64,000 nucleotides of DNA from Flavobacterium lindanitolerans (GCF_002846575.1 NZ_PJND01000007.1:1984001-2048000); one strand, 5' to 3'. Positions 26,799 to 36,611 are shown, numbered from the stretch's first letter. The notes: generated from the letters alone by a model not told the origin. Translations and numbers: made by a program.

Positions 26799-27899
26799 TT
26801 ATTTTTTTGCCTTTTTGTTTCTTCTTCCCCAGAAAATTATAAATCCAGTAACTGGCAGGGCAGCCGCAAGCAAGCTGAGTATAAAAGCAATTATTTTTCC
26901 GGTCAGGCCAAAGTATTGTCCGGTATGCAATCCGTAATTCATTTCCTGTAACTGTGTTCCGGGACTTTTATTTTCGTATAAATCCGTATTCAGGAGTTCT
27001 CCGGTTTTTGGATGAAAATACAGATTGGACTGATGGTCAAAATCCAGAGCATCCGGATAAGAGCCTGTTATGATTGCTGATTTTTCACCCTGATACCATA
27101 CAAAAAACATTTCGTCGTTTGGTTTGGCTTTATAAGCTTGTGAAAGGGCAATATCCATTGGATTGGCTTTTGTATTTGGTACCAATGTAGAATCGATTGC
27201 CGGTGAAAAGTCATCATTTGGATATTCCTGTCCAAGGTTTCCAACAAAGTACATCGTTTTATGCATCCACTCATAAGAAAATGTCAGTCCTGTCAGCGCA
27301 ATTACCAATACGAATAGCGAGATGTAGAATCCGGTTACATTATGCCAGTCATAATTCACGCGTCGCCATTTGGCTTTCCATTTAATCCGGATTCTGTTTT
27401 TTAAGTCCTTACGTTTTTTGGGCCACCATAAAATAATTCCTGAAATAAGCATGATGATAAAAACAATTGTTGCTATTCCAACAACATGCTTTCCAATTTC
27501 CGGTGGTAGCCAGAGATGCATATGGAGGTCTTCTATAATGGCAAAAAAATCATCTTCTATGCTTTCCTGTTTTAAAAAAGCACCGGAATAAGGATTAAAA
27601 TATAAATTATAAGGTTTGTTGCCAATAGATGAATAAACAATGGCGGGTCTGTCTTTTCCGTAAAAAACAACCATGTCGGCAGTGGCTTCCGGAAACATTG
27701 TTTTGGCTTTCGACTGTAATTCTGAAGCTAAAATATAAGATTTGTCCTCGATGTTTACTTTTCTGTAATCTCTTGTCAGATCTTTGATTTCATCGTGAAA
27801 ACAGAAAATAGAACCAGTGATACTCACTATAAACACAATAAGCCCGGAGGTGAGTCCGAGCCATTTGTGTAAGAATCTTATATTTTTTTTAAAACCCAT
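26799..27899 (-). CDS. PepSY-associated membrane protein (first of the iron operon)
   Basis: A 366-aa paralogue of the following gene, with the same plan: LHKWLGLTSGLIVFIVSITG at the N-terminus, DLHMHLWLPPEIGKHVVG, ISGIILWWPKKRKDLKNR, DWHNVTGFYISLF and LHTGQYFGLTGKIIAF. Conserved histidines lie near the membrane faces. Its ATG abuts the TonB receptor stop codon with no gap, so the two are translationally linked. A role in ferric-siderophore reduction or iron release at the inner membrane is a family-based inference. Confidence 0.88.
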   Translation of the reverse strand: MGFKKNIRFLHKWLGLTSGLIVFIVSITGSIFCFHDEIKDLTRDYRKVNIEDKSYILASELQSKAKTMFPEATADMVVFYGKDRPAIVYSSIGNKPYNLYFNPYSGAFLKQESIEDDFFAIIEDLHMHLWLPPEIGKHVVGIATIVFIIMLISGIILWWPKKRKDLKNRIRIKWKAKWRRVNYDWHNVTGFYISLFVLVIALTGLTFSYEWMHKTMYFVGNLGQEYPNDDFSPAIDSTLVPNTKANPMDIALSQAYKAKPNDEMFFVWYQGEKSAIITGSYPDALDFDHQSNLYFHPKTGELLNTDLYENKSPGTQLQEMNYGLHTGQYFGLTGKIIAFILSLLAAALPVTGFIIFWGRRNKKAKK

Positions 27900-30320
27900 T
27901 TAGAATTTATACGAAACGCTTCCCATGAAGGTTCTTGGAGCCTGTACGTTAATTGTAGTATAACCGTTAAAATACAATTCATCTGTCAGGTTGTTTATTT
28001 TTAGGGAAAGCCTGTATTTTGGCTGGTCATAATACAATGCCGCATTAATAACCGCGTAGGATGGCAAAGAGAATGTCTGTACGTCGGCACTATTTCCTGA
28101 ACCCGTAGGATTTCTGTTATAAATAAACATCTTATCCGCATAATTACCTCCAAAACCAAAGCCCAGACCTTTCATTTTGGTTGTCTGCAAACTGTAGCTA
28201 ATCCAATAGTTAATCATGTTTTCCGGACCTGCTGTTTCTGGTCTAAGGCCGTTTACATTAGGAGCAGCATTGTTGATTTTGCTGTTGTTGAACGCATAAC
28301 CAATGATAAAGTTCAATCCCGGAATTGGGTTGGCAGTAATTTCTGCTTCAAAACCTTTGCTGGTCTGGTTACCGTCCTGAACGCTGGTATTGGCTAATTG
28401 TCCGGCTCTAAGAATGTCTTTAACTTCAATATTATAATAGCTGAAAGAAGCACTTAGCTTATTTTGGAACGTATTGATTTTTACTCCGGCTTCAAACTGG
28501 TTGGCCTGTTCCGGGTCAAAAGCTTTTAGTTGCGGAGTTCCGTTTACATCAGCCAATTGGTAACCAATGTTTTTAAAACTGTTCTGGTAATTTCCGAAAA
28601 CAGAAACCTGATCTTTTACGATTTGATATACGGCACCAAATTTTGGAGACAGTGCATTTTGGGAGAAAGCACCGGATGTTGTATTGGCAGCCGGGTCAAA
28701 ATTTCCATCGTTGTTATAATGGTCAAAACGTAAGGCTGCTGAAAGAATCAATCTGTCGGTAACATTAATTACATCAGAAATATAGGCACTGTATGTTGTT
28801 AGTGAGTTATGGGTCTTGTAATGCGTTCCCTGCGCAAACAAAGCTTCTGTGGCTTGTGGTGTGAAGTTGTAATAATTGTCGTTAGGTCCTGCATAATTTA
28901 CCGTGTCAAAGTAAAAGAAGGTAGGAAGGTATCCATAACCTACTTTGCTTTCCATACGGTAGATGTCGCCACCAAGCAGGAATCTGTGTTTCATTCCAAA
29001 AAGGTCAAATTCTCCGTTGAAGTTTTGCTGGAATTCGATGATGTTGTCTCTACCATCAATATTCCATACGTTTCTTGACATTTCATTATTACCCAACAGG
29101 TAGAACCAGGTTTGTGGTCCTACAGACTGATTGGAGCTGGTGCTGAATACAGACTGTGATTTCCAGTTGTCAGACATTTGGTAGTTAGCCTCAGCAAAAA
29201 TATTGGCTGTTTTGGTATTCATCATAAATTCATCGCCTACAAATGAACGTTTCCAGTTCATTTTAATATCAGTGGCACTGTGAAGACCTAAACTGTTTGG
29301 AGTTTTGTCAAATGGAATGTAAATTAAAGGCATTGATGAAGCATCAACATTCGATAATTCTGCATCAATAGAGATGGAAAGTTTTTCATTGACCTGATAA
29401 GAGAATGATGGCGCAAAAAAGTAGCTTCTTGTATGGCCATAATCCTGAAAAGTATTGGCATTATTATAAGCCGCATTTACTCTTAGCAAAGCAGTATTGT
29501 CATCATTGATAGGAGTATTAATATCAGCAGTGATTCGGTTTAATCCAAAACTTCCTGCCTGGTATGAAATCTCACCGCCAAAGTTGTCATAAGGTTTTTT
29601 AGTGACACGGTTAATCAAACCTCCGTAAGAAGTAAGTAAACTACCAAAAAGAGTGGCAGACGGCCCCTTGATACTTTCTAATCTTTCCAGGTTTGAAGCA
29701 TCGACGTTATTTGTGATTTTTCCGGCAATACCATTTCTTAATAAACTTTGGGTAATGAATCCGCGGGATGAAAAGTAAGAACCTCCATCGCCAACACGGC
29801 CGGTTGAAGCCCATAATTGGTATAATCCCGGAATATTTTTTAAAGCTTCATCCTGATTAACCACCAGCTGGTCTTTCATCAGCTCTTTGGTAACCACACT
29901 ATACACCTGTGCGTTTTCCAGGTTTTTGATTGGCATTTTGGAGACATAATTGCTTTCTGCTTTGGTATATCTGTTAATGTTGCCGGTAATTACCACTTCT
30001 GCCAATGTTTCATTCTTGCTGTTCAGTGAAATGTTTTCTAAAGTTGTAATTGCATTTTCTGTGATAGTGAAAGCTACTTCTTTAGAGGTATATCCAACAA
30101 AGGCAATTTTTAAGGTGTAATCGCCTGGCTTTATGTTCTGTATTTCGAACTTACCATCAGTACCGGTCTGGGTTCCGAATCTTGTGCCATTTACAGTAAC
30201 TGTTACAGATTCAAGTGGGGTATTGTCTGTAGAAACAACCCGTCCATTTAATGTTCCGTTTTGCGCAAAGGTTATGGCGCTAAATAAAACAATGGTGAGC
30301 GTTATTATAAGCTTATTCAT
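27900..30320 (-). CDS. TonB-dependent siderophore receptor
   Basis: An 806-aa outer-membrane receptor. After the signal peptide (ending TFAQ) comes a CarboxypepD_reg-like domain (about 20-105; NGRVVSTDNTPLESVTVTVNG), then the plug (about 115-260; KNIPGLYQLWASTGRVGDGG, NVDASNLERLESIKGPSATLFG), then the 22-strand barrel ending MGSVSYKF with the terminal aromatic residue. The plug motifs belong to the ferric-siderophore receptor type. It leads an operon with two PepSY membrane proteins. The siderophore cannot be named. Confidence 0.93.
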   Translation of the reverse strand: MNKLIITLTIVLFSAITFAQNGTLNGRVVSTDNTPLESVTVTVNGTRFGTQTGTDGKFEIQNIKPGDYTLKIAFVGYTSKEVAFTITENAITTLENISLNSKNETLAEVVITGNINRYTKAESNYVSKMPIKNLENAQVYSVVTKELMKDQLVVNQDEALKNIPGLYQLWASTGRVGDGGSYFSSRGFITQSLLRNGIAGKITNNVDASNLERLESIKGPSATLFGSLLTSYGGLINRVTKKPYDNFGGEISYQAGSFGLNRITADINTPINDDNTALLRVNAAYNNANTFQDYGHTRSYFFAPSFSYQVNEKLSISIDAELSNVDASSMPLIYIPFDKTPNSLGLHSATDIKMNWKRSFVGDEFMMNTKTANIFAEANYQMSDNWKSQSVFSTSSNQSVGPQTWFYLLGNNEMSRNVWNIDGRDNIIEFQQNFNGEFDLFGMKHRFLLGGDIYRMESKVGYGYLPTFFYFDTVNYAGPNDNYYNFTPQATEALFAQGTHYKTHNSLTTYSAYISDVINVTDRLILSAALRFDHYNNDGNFDPAANTTSGAFSQNALSPKFGAVYQIVKDQVSVFGNYQNSFKNIGYQLADVNGTPQLKAFDPEQANQFEAGVKINTFQNKLSASFSYYNIEVKDILRAGQLANTSVQDGNQTSKGFEAEITANPIPGLNFIIGYAFNNSKINNAAPNVNGLRPETAGPENMINYWISYSLQTTKMKGLGFGFGGNYADKMFIYNRNPTGSGNSADVQTFSLPSYAVINAALYYDQPKYRLSLKINNLTDELYFNGYTTINVQAPRTFMGSVSYKF

Positions 30321-30354
30321 TGTAGTGAGATTTGTTTAAGTTTAAAATTTGGTA

Positions 30355-30385
30355 CAAAAGTAATTCTCAAAAAACAAGCAAACAA
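30355..30385 (-). promoter_or_regulatory. candidate promoter of the siderophore-receptor operon
   Basis: On the minus strand TACTTTTG (30355-30362) fits TAnnTTTG with TTG (30383-30385) 20 bp upstream. It lies 35 bp before the receptor start. Confidence 0.5.
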
Positions 30386-30386
30386 G

Positions 30387-30413
30387 ATTTATTTAGAACA
30401 ATTAAAAATAAAT
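30387..30413. promoter_or_regulatory. candidate Fur-like operator
   Basis: ATTTATTT and AAATAAAT form 8-bp arms with an 11-bp spacer immediately upstream of the receptor operon's -33 element. An AT-rich inverted repeat before an iron gene suggests Fur, but the match is weak in such AT-rich DNA. The whole 30321-30684 gap holds only divergent promoter DNA; no gene is seen. Confidence 0.3.
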
Positions 30414-30684
30414 TTGAAGTTTTATAGTTTATCTAAAATATAAAGAGTATAATTGTGTTACTATTTTTTTTATTCTTTATATGATGCGATTTTTTCAACA
30501 ATTGTTTTTCTTTCGTGAATAATTGATTTTTACTGTTTTTTATTCTAAAATTTTATAGCATTCTTTCGTTTTGTGTTATAAATGCATTTCAACGAATTTT
30601 TTTGCTTTTTGCTGATTGTAAGTGATGATTTTGAGTTTGTTATGAGTTCTTTCGTTTCTTTGCAGCCTATAACCAAAAACAACC

Positions 30685-31740
30685 ATGAAAAAAGTACTGT
30701 GTATTTTTTTACTATCCGTTGCATTTACCCAATGCAAGCATGAAATAAAACCTGAAAAAAACCATTATTTTTCAGATGTTATTATTGATACGCTTTGGCA
30801 GGATAATTTTAATATCAGGGCAATTCTGATAGAAAATGATAAGCTATGGTATGCTGCCGATAAGGGAAAATATGGCTACTATGATTTAACTTCTAAAGAG
30901 AAATTTCAAAAAACGATTTCAAAAGATACGGTCAATCCTGAGTTTAGAAGTATTGCAAAAAACAGCAGTGCTATTTTTGTGATGAGCGTTGGCACTCCCG
31001 GATTGCTTTACAAAATAGCGAAAGATGGCTCCGAAACGAAGCTGGTTTATAAAGACGACAACGAAAAAGCCTTTTATGATTCGATGCAATTTTGGAATGA
31101 TAAAGAAGGTATAGCCGTGGGCGACCCTATTGGTGACTGCTTTTCTGTGATTATTACTAGAGATTCCGGAAATACATGGCAGAAAATACCTTGTGAGAAA
31201 CTACCGAAAATAGCCGAAGGGGAAGCTGCTTTCGCAGCCAGCAATACAAACCTTATTGTGAGGAATAATGCGGCATGGATTGTTTCAGGAGGAAAGCGAG
31301 CCAGAATTTTTTATACTTCAGATAAAGGAAATTCATGGGAAGTTTCAACTACCCCGATTGTTCAGGGTGAAGCAATGACAGGCATTTTTTCAGCCGATTT
31401 CTATGATGAAAATATCGGATTTATTGTGGGTGGGAATTATGAAAAGCCCGAACTGAACTCAAAAAATAAAGCGTTGACCATAAATGGAGGTAAAACCTGG
31501 ACATTGATAGGAGATAATACAGGGTTTGGTTATGCTTCCTGTGTGCAGTTTGTTCCCGAGTCGGGAGGGAAGCAGTTGGTGACGGTTGGTTTTTCCGGAT
31601 TGCAATATTCTTCAGATAATGGTGCTACCTGGAAGCAATTTTCTAAAGATAAAGATTTATATACGATTCGTTTTATAGACAATAACATGGCAATCGCTGC
31701 CGGAAAGAATAAGATTGTCAGGATAAAATTCAAAAAATAA
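30685..31740 (+). CDS. YCF48/BNR-type beta-propeller lipoprotein
   Basis: The 351-aa product has a lipoprotein signal (LLSVAFTQC, lipidated Cys17), then a repeat-built propeller carrying Asp-box motifs: TRDSGNTW, TSDKGNSW, TINGGKTW and SSDNGATW. The spacing fits the Ycf48/photosynthesis-stability-factor-like or sialidase-like fold, but no sialidase catalytic set is visible. It is probably exposed in the periplasm or on the cell surface. In flavobacteria such proteins are often called oxidoreductases without direct evidence. Function unknown. Confidence 0.78.
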   Translation: MKKVLCIFLLSVAFTQCKHEIKPEKNHYFSDVIIDTLWQDNFNIRAILIENDKLWYAADKGKYGYYDLTSKEKFQKTISKDTVNPEFRSIAKNSSAIFVMSVGTPGLLYKIAKDGSETKLVYKDDNEKAFYDSMQFWNDKEGIAVGDPIGDCFSVIITRDSGNTWQKIPCEKLPKIAEGEAAFAASNTNLIVRNNAAWIVSGGKRARIFYTSDKGNSWEVSTTPIVQGEAMTGIFSADFYDENIGFIVGGNYEKPELNSKNKALTINGGKTWTLIGDNTGFGYASCVQFVPESGGKQLVTVGFSGLQYSSDNGATWKQFSKDKDLYTIRFIDNNMAIAAGKNKIVRIKFKK

Positions 31741-31761
31741 GGTCCTATTTTCTAGGACCTT
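31739..31761. terminator. shared terminator overlapping two convergent stop codons
   Basis: AAGGTCCTA / TAGGACCTT with loop TTTTC. The left arm includes the last bases of one stop codon and the right part lies inside the end of the opposite gene, so the two genes are packed onto one hairpin. Confidence 0.75.
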
Positions 31762-32176
31762 TTTCTTTGTACTGACGTAATAATTTTCGGTTGAAATCAT
31801 CTTCCGCCTTTTTCAGTTTTAAGATTTTTACAGGCGAGAGTATTGTTTTCAGGCTGCTAACCAATTTTCTTCTGTTTTGAAACAATTCGTTTTCATAATC
31901 TTCCATCTGGTTGATAAGAGCCAAAGCTTCCTTGTCTGTCATCGCATCCATCGCATCCAGTTTTTTTCCTAAGGCACGCATTTTCTGATGTTTTAATTCG
32001 AATTGTTTCTCATCAAATGCATTATAGACAGGCCAGAATTTTGCAGCTTCATCAGAAGTTAGCGAAAGTTCAGTAGTAATAAAAGCCGTTTTTAAGGACT
32101 TGATTTGTTCTCTTTTATCGTCCTGGGCAGAAGCGGTTAGTCCAAAAACGAGCAAAATAAGAAATAGATTTTTCAT
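31745..32176 (-). CDS. small exported helical protein, Spy/CpxP-like
   Basis: The 143-aa protein has a signal peptide (ending LTASAQ) and an all-helical charged body. LSLTSDEAAKFWPVYNAFDEKQFEL resembles the LTxxQ-type periplasmic chaperone/sensor proteins. It lies 2 bp from the upstream gene in an ECF-sigma operon. A periplasmic stress sensor or chaperone role is plausible by context; homology to Spy itself is weak. Confidence 0.65.
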   Translation of the reverse strand: MKNLFLILLVFGLTASAQDDKREQIKSLKTAFITTELSLTSDEAAKFWPVYNAFDEKQFELKHQKMRALGKKLDAMDAMTDKEALALINQMEDYENELFQNRRKLVSSLKTILSPVKILKLKKAEDDFNRKLLRQYKEKGPRK

Positions 32177-32178
32177 AA

Positions 32179-32589
32179 TTATTCTGTTAAGTAGTTCTCT
32201 AAATTAGTATTGTCAGACAGGGCACTTTCTACAACGGCATCATCAATTTTGAGGTCAGATTCCAATGCTTCGATATCTTCCTTGTCCAGAAGATTAATCA
32301 GGTCGTATTGGCTTATAGTAGATTGGTAGGCCAGGTAATTTTCTAAACTTTCACCATCGATAGCAGCATTGTTGGCAGGTTTGTTTAGAAAAGGAATTGC
32401 AAATCCAATTATAAGCACAGCCGCTGCAGCCATAAACCAGTTTTTCCTTCTCTGGAAAATTGAGCGTACCGGTTTTTCATTGGAGTCAATCCTGGCTAGC
32501 ATCTGTTCCGAAAAGTTTTCAAAATAGTTATCGGGAGTTTTGAATCCCGGCTTTATTTTTGGTCCGTTTTCTAAATTAAATGAGTTCAT
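32179..32589 (-). CDS. single-helix membrane protein, probable anti-sigma factor
   Basis: The 136-aa protein has a soluble N-terminal part (about 1-48, with the FKTPDNYFENFSEQML word frequent in flavobacterial sigma operons), one membrane helix (about 51-68, WFMAAAAVLIIGFAIPFL) and an acidic C-terminal region with helices (LLDKEDIEALESDL). It starts 30 bp after the ECF sigma stop codon. The position and one-helix layout suggest it holds the sigma factor at the membrane, but a classical zinc anti-sigma motif is absent. Confidence 0.6.
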   Translation of the reverse strand: MNSFNLENGPKIKPGFKTPDNYFENFSEQMLARIDSNEKPVRSIFQRRKNWFMAAAAVLIIGFAIPFLNKPANNAAIDGESLENYLAYQSTISQYDLINLLDKEDIEALESDLKIDDAVVESALSDNTNLENYLTE

Positions 32590-32619
32590 ATTCTTTTGAC
32601 TTTATAAATCTGAAAAGGT

Positions 32620-33168
32620 TTAATGTTTGAGCATATATTCTTCTACTTTCTTTACCGCATGATGGTATGAGGCTTTTAAGGCACCTACAGAAGTATCCAG
32701 GATTTCAGATAATTCTTCATATTTTAATTCTTCAAAATAGCGCATCTTAAAAACCAACTGCTGCTTTTCAGGAAGTGTTGCTATGGCTTTCTGTAACTTT
32801 AGCTGTATTTCATCGCCTTCGAAATAATCATCGGCTTTCAGGCTTTCAATTTGTTTTTGCTGGAAATTTTCACTGGTCATGCCATTCCGCCTGGCTTTTG
32901 CGTTCAGAAACGTTATGGCTTCATTGGTGGCAATCCGGTACAGCCAGGAAAATAATTTACTTTCGCCTTTAAAGTTTTTCAAATGTTGGAATACTTTTAA
33001 GAATGTATTTTGCAATACGTCGTCAGCATCATCATGGTTTAGGACAATATTACGGATATGGCTGTATAAAGGTTTCTGATAAGAAGACAGCAATGTCTGA
33101 AACGCTTTATTTTGCGTTTTAGGGTCCAATAATTCTTTTATGAAAGCCTGTTCGTCCAGCAAAAGCAA
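32620..33168 (-). CDS. ECF RNA polymerase sigma factor
   Basis: A 182-aa sigma-70-like factor. Region 2 contains DADDVLQNTFLKVFQHL and SKLFSWLYRIATNEAI; region 4 contains LPEKQQLVFKMRYFEELKYEELSEI and VGALKASYHHAVKKV. No ATG suits the start: the frame opens with TTG (a second TTG lies two codons later) and the next in-frame ATG is inside the linker. It leads a three-gene operon with a one-helix membrane protein and a Spy-like exported protein, a typical envelope-stress arrangement. Confidence 0.92.
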   Translation of the reverse strand: MLLLDEQAFIKELLDPKTQNKAFQTLLSSYQKPLYSHIRNIVLNHDDADDVLQNTFLKVFQHLKNFKGESKLFSWLYRIATNEAITFLNAKARRNGMTSENFQQKQIESLKADDYFEGDEIQLKLQKAIATLPEKQQLVFKMRYFEELKYEELSEILDTSVGALKASYHHAVKKVEEYMLKH

Positions 33169-33233
33169 TTTCTTTTTTAAGTAAGACTAAAGATAACGGA
33201 AAAGGTTTAATACTGAATTAAACTATCCAATAA

Positions 33234-33259
33234 AAAAGCCGGACAATTGTCCGGCTTTT
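33234..33259 (-). terminator. terminator of the SRPBCC/GyrI-like gene
   Basis: A 26-base perfect palindrome built on AAAAGCCGGACAA, with T runs on the minus strand, just past the stop codon of the following minus-strand gene. Confidence 0.85.
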
Positions 33260-33274
33260 GGTATCTATTGGTTT

Positions 33275-34426
33275 TTATTCTATGACCTGATTTTCTTTAA
33301 CAACCGGTGGTTTGGCTGGAGTTACAGTTTTTGTAGTGCTGTTGGCTGGTGTGGTTGTTTTTGCAGAAGTTCCGCTAACGGCAGAAGGTGTAACTGCTTC
33401 CGTTGGGGCAGATTGTCCAACCGGAACATAAATTTCTGTTACCCATTTCGAAGGATTCTTTACCTGTGCGGCAGAAGTTACATAAACCTCAATATAGCTT
33501 CCTGATTTATTTTCAGTCAGGTTGTTCTTTTTGATATGGGCCAGAGCTTTATCCCAGGCTTCTTTTCCGTGCGAATAGTCTCCTTTTAAGGTTGTTTTCA
33601 AAGCCTGGAAGGGTTCTAACTTACCGCTTGTATAATCGCTTCCTTCTGCCGTAAAAATCTCTTCGCGCATTGGAAGACATACGGAAAAACTTGCCTTGTT
33701 ATTTGGGACGTCGTAGGTGTTGTAAAGAATAAAAGGACTACCTGTTAGCGCAATATTATTATCTTTAAAAAAGCGAAGCATGCTCGGCAATATGATTCCT
33801 ACATTTTTTTGGACTTCTGAAATTTTGCAGGTCACTTTTTGCTGGAAATAATAACCTCCTGATTTCTGTACAACACCATCCACCTGTATTGAGTAGGTGT
33901 TGATTTCATAAGAGATGACCTTATCCAGCTTGGCAAGAGTACGTTCCTGCATATCGCCTACCATCTTTTTTGCACCACCTTTAAATATTGCATAGGCTTT
34001 ATCCATGAAACTCAACTTACCTTGAGAGTGCCATGTGACTTTCGTACCGCCAACGGTGTCTTTAAATGTAAGATAGGCTTTGCCTTCGTTACCTGAAAAA
34101 GTGGTTTTTTGTGCAATACTATCGTTTTCTTTTTCAAATACTGTTTCGGTTTTTCCTTCACCGGAACTGCCTTTCCATGTATAAAAAGCACCTTTCCCTA
34201 TAGTTGTGTCAGAATAAGTAAACTGCATGTTAGGGTCATCATCTTTCCAGGAACCAAAATCTTCCCAGTTTTTATAATCGTTGACATAACTGAAGACAAC
34301 AGATTTCTGCGCCTTGATTATTCTGCTTTGTTCCGATTCATATTCACCGGGCTGGGTTGCTATATAAACAGTCAATCCGATAACAGCAAGAAGAATAAGG
34401 AGCAATATGTATTTCAGTATTTTCAT
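33275..34426 (-). CDS. membrane-anchored SRPBCC + GyrI-like effector-binding protein
   Basis: The 383-aa protein starts at MKILKYILLLILLAVIGLTV, an N-terminal anchor; an ATG nine codons upstream is less likely. An SRPBCC (START-like) ligand-binding domain follows (about 35-165; FSYVNDYKNWEDFGSWKDDD, KTTFSGNEGKAYLTFKDT), then a GyrI-like/AraC-effector-binding domain (about 175-330), then a T/P/A-rich disordered tail. Both domains bind small hydrophobic molecules in other proteins. It has no DNA-binding part. Function unknown. Confidence 0.75.
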   Translation of the reverse strand: MKILKYILLLILLAVIGLTVYIATQPGEYESEQSRIIKAQKSVVFSYVNDYKNWEDFGSWKDDDPNMQFTYSDTTIGKGAFYTWKGSSGEGKTETVFEKENDSIAQKTTFSGNEGKAYLTFKDTVGGTKVTWHSQGKLSFMDKAYAIFKGGAKKMVGDMQERTLAKLDKVISYEINTYSIQVDGVVQKSGGYYFQQKVTCKISEVQKNVGIILPSMLRFFKDNNIALTGSPFILYNTYDVPNNKASFSVCLPMREEIFTAEGSDYTSGKLEPFQALKTTLKGDYSHGKEAWDKALAHIKKNNLTENKSGSYIEVYVTSAAQVKNPSKWVTEIYVPVGQSAPTEAVTPSAVSGTSAKTTTPANSTTKTVTPAKPPVVKENQVIE

Positions 34427-34556
34427 AAGGTTTTTTATTAGGCACTTTCGCAATACAAAAGTAAGAAAAATAGTTTGATATCGATTGGTAGAATATCTCG
34501 CTTCAGTTCCGTTAGGAAATCATTATATTTGTTTTTTAGTAACTAAAACTGAGCAT

Positions 34557-36590
34557 ATGAAATTAAAAACCATTGCAGGAATGTTTCTTGCATCGGCATT
34601 TCTTGTCTCTTGCGGAAAAGACAAAGAAGAGCCGAAAGAAGTCGCGGCAAACACAGGAGATTTTCAATATGAAGTCGAGCAGTTTGCAGATATAAAAGTA
34701 TTGCGTTATCAGGTTCCGGGTTGGGAAAAGCTTACCCTCAAGGAGCAAAAACTGGTTTATTATCTGACGCAGGCTGGTATGGCGGGCCGTGATATTCATT
34801 GGGATCAAAACTACAAGCATAATTTAAAAATCAGAAAAGCCTTAGAAAACATCTATGAGAATTATAAAGGAGATAAGGCTTCGGAAGATTGGAAAAATTT
34901 TGAAATCTATCTGAAAAGAGTTTGGTTTTCTAACGGAATCCACCACCATTATTCAAGCGATAAGATTAAGCCTGCTTTTACAAAGGAGTATTTCCAAAAA
35001 TTACTGTCGGAAACAAAAACGACACTTGCTCCGGAAATAGTAGAAATCCTGTTTAACAATCAGGATGCTAAAAAAGTAAACCTGGACGAATCAAAAGGAT
35101 TGCTTGCCGGTTCTGCAGTAAACTTTTATGATAAGGGAATTACAGATAAAGAAGCTGAAGATTTCTATAAAACAAAGAAAAGTCCGGATGCTAAAAGACC
35201 GTATTCTTTTGGACTGAACTCAAAATTAGTGCGTAATGCCAGTGGCCAGATTGAAGAAAAAGTATGGAAAAGCGGTGGTATGTACGGACCGGCTATCGAT
35301 AAAATTATTTACTGGTTGGAAAAAGCACAGGGAGTTGCTGAGAATAAAAAGCAAGGTGATGCGATTGGCCTCTTGATTAAATATTACAAAACCGGAGATT
35401 TAAAAACATGGGACGATTACAACATCGCCTGGACGGAAGCTACGGAAGGAAATATTGACTACATCAACGGATTTATTGAAGTATATAACGACCCGCTAGG
35501 TTACAGAGGTTCTTACGAATCGGTTGTACAGATTAAAGACTTCGATATGTCTAAAAAAATGGAAGTGATTTCTTCCAATGCACAATGGTTTGAAGACAAT
35601 TCAACCCTAATGCCGGAACATAAAAAGAAAAATGTTGTAGGTGTATCTTACAAGGTGGTTGTCGTAGCTGGCGAATCAGGTGATTCTTCACCTAGTACTC
35701 CAATTGGTGTCAATCTTCCAAACGCGGACTGGATTCGTGCTGAACACGGTTCTAAATCGGTTTCATTAGGAAATATTGTAGATTCTTATAACCATGCAGG
35801 TGGTTCTGACCGTTTGAAAGAATTTGCAAACGATAAGGAAGAAATTGAACTGGAAGAAAAATATGGTGAAGTTGCAGACAAATTGCATACGGCATTGCAC
35901 GAAGTGGTAGGACATGCTTCCGGACAAATCAATCCGGGTGTAGGAACGCCAAAAGAAACTTTAAAAAGTTATGCTTCGACTTTGGAAGAAGGAAGAGCTG
36001 ATCTGGTTGGTTTGTATTATCTGTACAATCCAAAACTACAAGAGCTAGGCCTGGTTGACGATTGGAAAAAAGTAGGTATGGCAGCTTATGACGGTTATAT
36101 CAGAAACGGATTGATGACACAGTTGATTCGTTTGGAGCCGGGAGCTGACATTGAAGAAGCGCACATGAGAAACCGCCAGTGGGTGAGTGCCTGGGTTTTT
36201 GAAAAAGGTAAAAAAGATAATGTAATCGAGAAGATTACGCGTGACGGCAAAACGTATTTTAATATTACAAACTACGAAAAACTTCACGAACTTTTTGGTC
36301 AGCTTTTGAGAGAAACGCAACGAATCAAATCGGAAGGTGATTTTGCAGCAGGAAAAGCATTAGTAGAAAACTATGGTGTAAAAGTAGACCAGAAATTGCA
36401 TAAGGAAGTTTTGGAGAGAAACAAGAAATTCAAATCGGCACCTTACAGCGGATTTGTAAATCCGGTTTTGGTTCCTAAAACAGATGCCAAAGGAGAAATC
36501 ATTTCTTTTGAAATCCAACAACCTAAAACTTTTGCAGAACAGATGTTGTATTATTCTAAAACATATGGTTTCTTGCCTGAAGAAAACTAG
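34557..36590 (+). CDS. dipeptidyl-peptidase III-like zinc lipoprotein (M49)
   Basis: A 677-aa metallopeptidase that removes dipeptides from peptide N-termini. The start at MKLKTIAGMFLASAFLVSC is fixed by a lipoprotein signal with lipidated cysteine; a longer in-frame start adds 24 unlikely residues. The M49 zinc motif HEVVGH (in ALHEVVGHASGQ) is followed by the second motif EEGRAD. Human and yeast enzymes are cytosolic; this bacterial form is predicted to be a periplasmic or outer-membrane lipoprotein, probably aiding peptide use. Confidence 0.93.
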   Translation: MKLKTIAGMFLASAFLVSCGKDKEEPKEVAANTGDFQYEVEQFADIKVLRYQVPGWEKLTLKEQKLVYYLTQAGMAGRDIHWDQNYKHNLKIRKALENIYENYKGDKASEDWKNFEIYLKRVWFSNGIHHHYSSDKIKPAFTKEYFQKLLSETKTTLAPEIVEILFNNQDAKKVNLDESKGLLAGSAVNFYDKGITDKEAEDFYKTKKSPDAKRPYSFGLNSKLVRNASGQIEEKVWKSGGMYGPAIDKIIYWLEKAQGVAENKKQGDAIGLLIKYYKTGDLKTWDDYNIAWTEATEGNIDYINGFIEVYNDPLGYRGSYESVVQIKDFDMSKKMEVISSNAQWFEDNSTLMPEHKKKNVVGVSYKVVVVAGESGDSSPSTPIGVNLPNADWIRAEHGSKSVSLGNIVDSYNHAGGSDRLKEFANDKEEIELEEKYGEVADKLHTALHEVVGHASGQINPGVGTPKETLKSYASTLEEGRADLVGLYYLYNPKLQELGLVDDWKKVGMAAYDGYIRNGLMTQLIRLEPGADIEEAHMRNRQWVSAWVFEKGKKDNVIEKITRDGKTYFNITNYEKLHELFGQLLRETQRIKSEGDFAAGKALVENYGVKVDQKLHKEVLERNKKFKSAPYSGFVNPVLVPKTDAKGEIISFEIQQPKTFAEQMLYYSKTYGFLPEEN

Positions 36591-36611
36591 GATAAAAGAT
36601 TTATAAATAAG

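Noticed and set aside
30387..30413. Definite Fur box
   Set aside because: The arms are only A and T in AT-rich DNA and the match to known Fur sites is weak; kept only as a low-confidence candidate.
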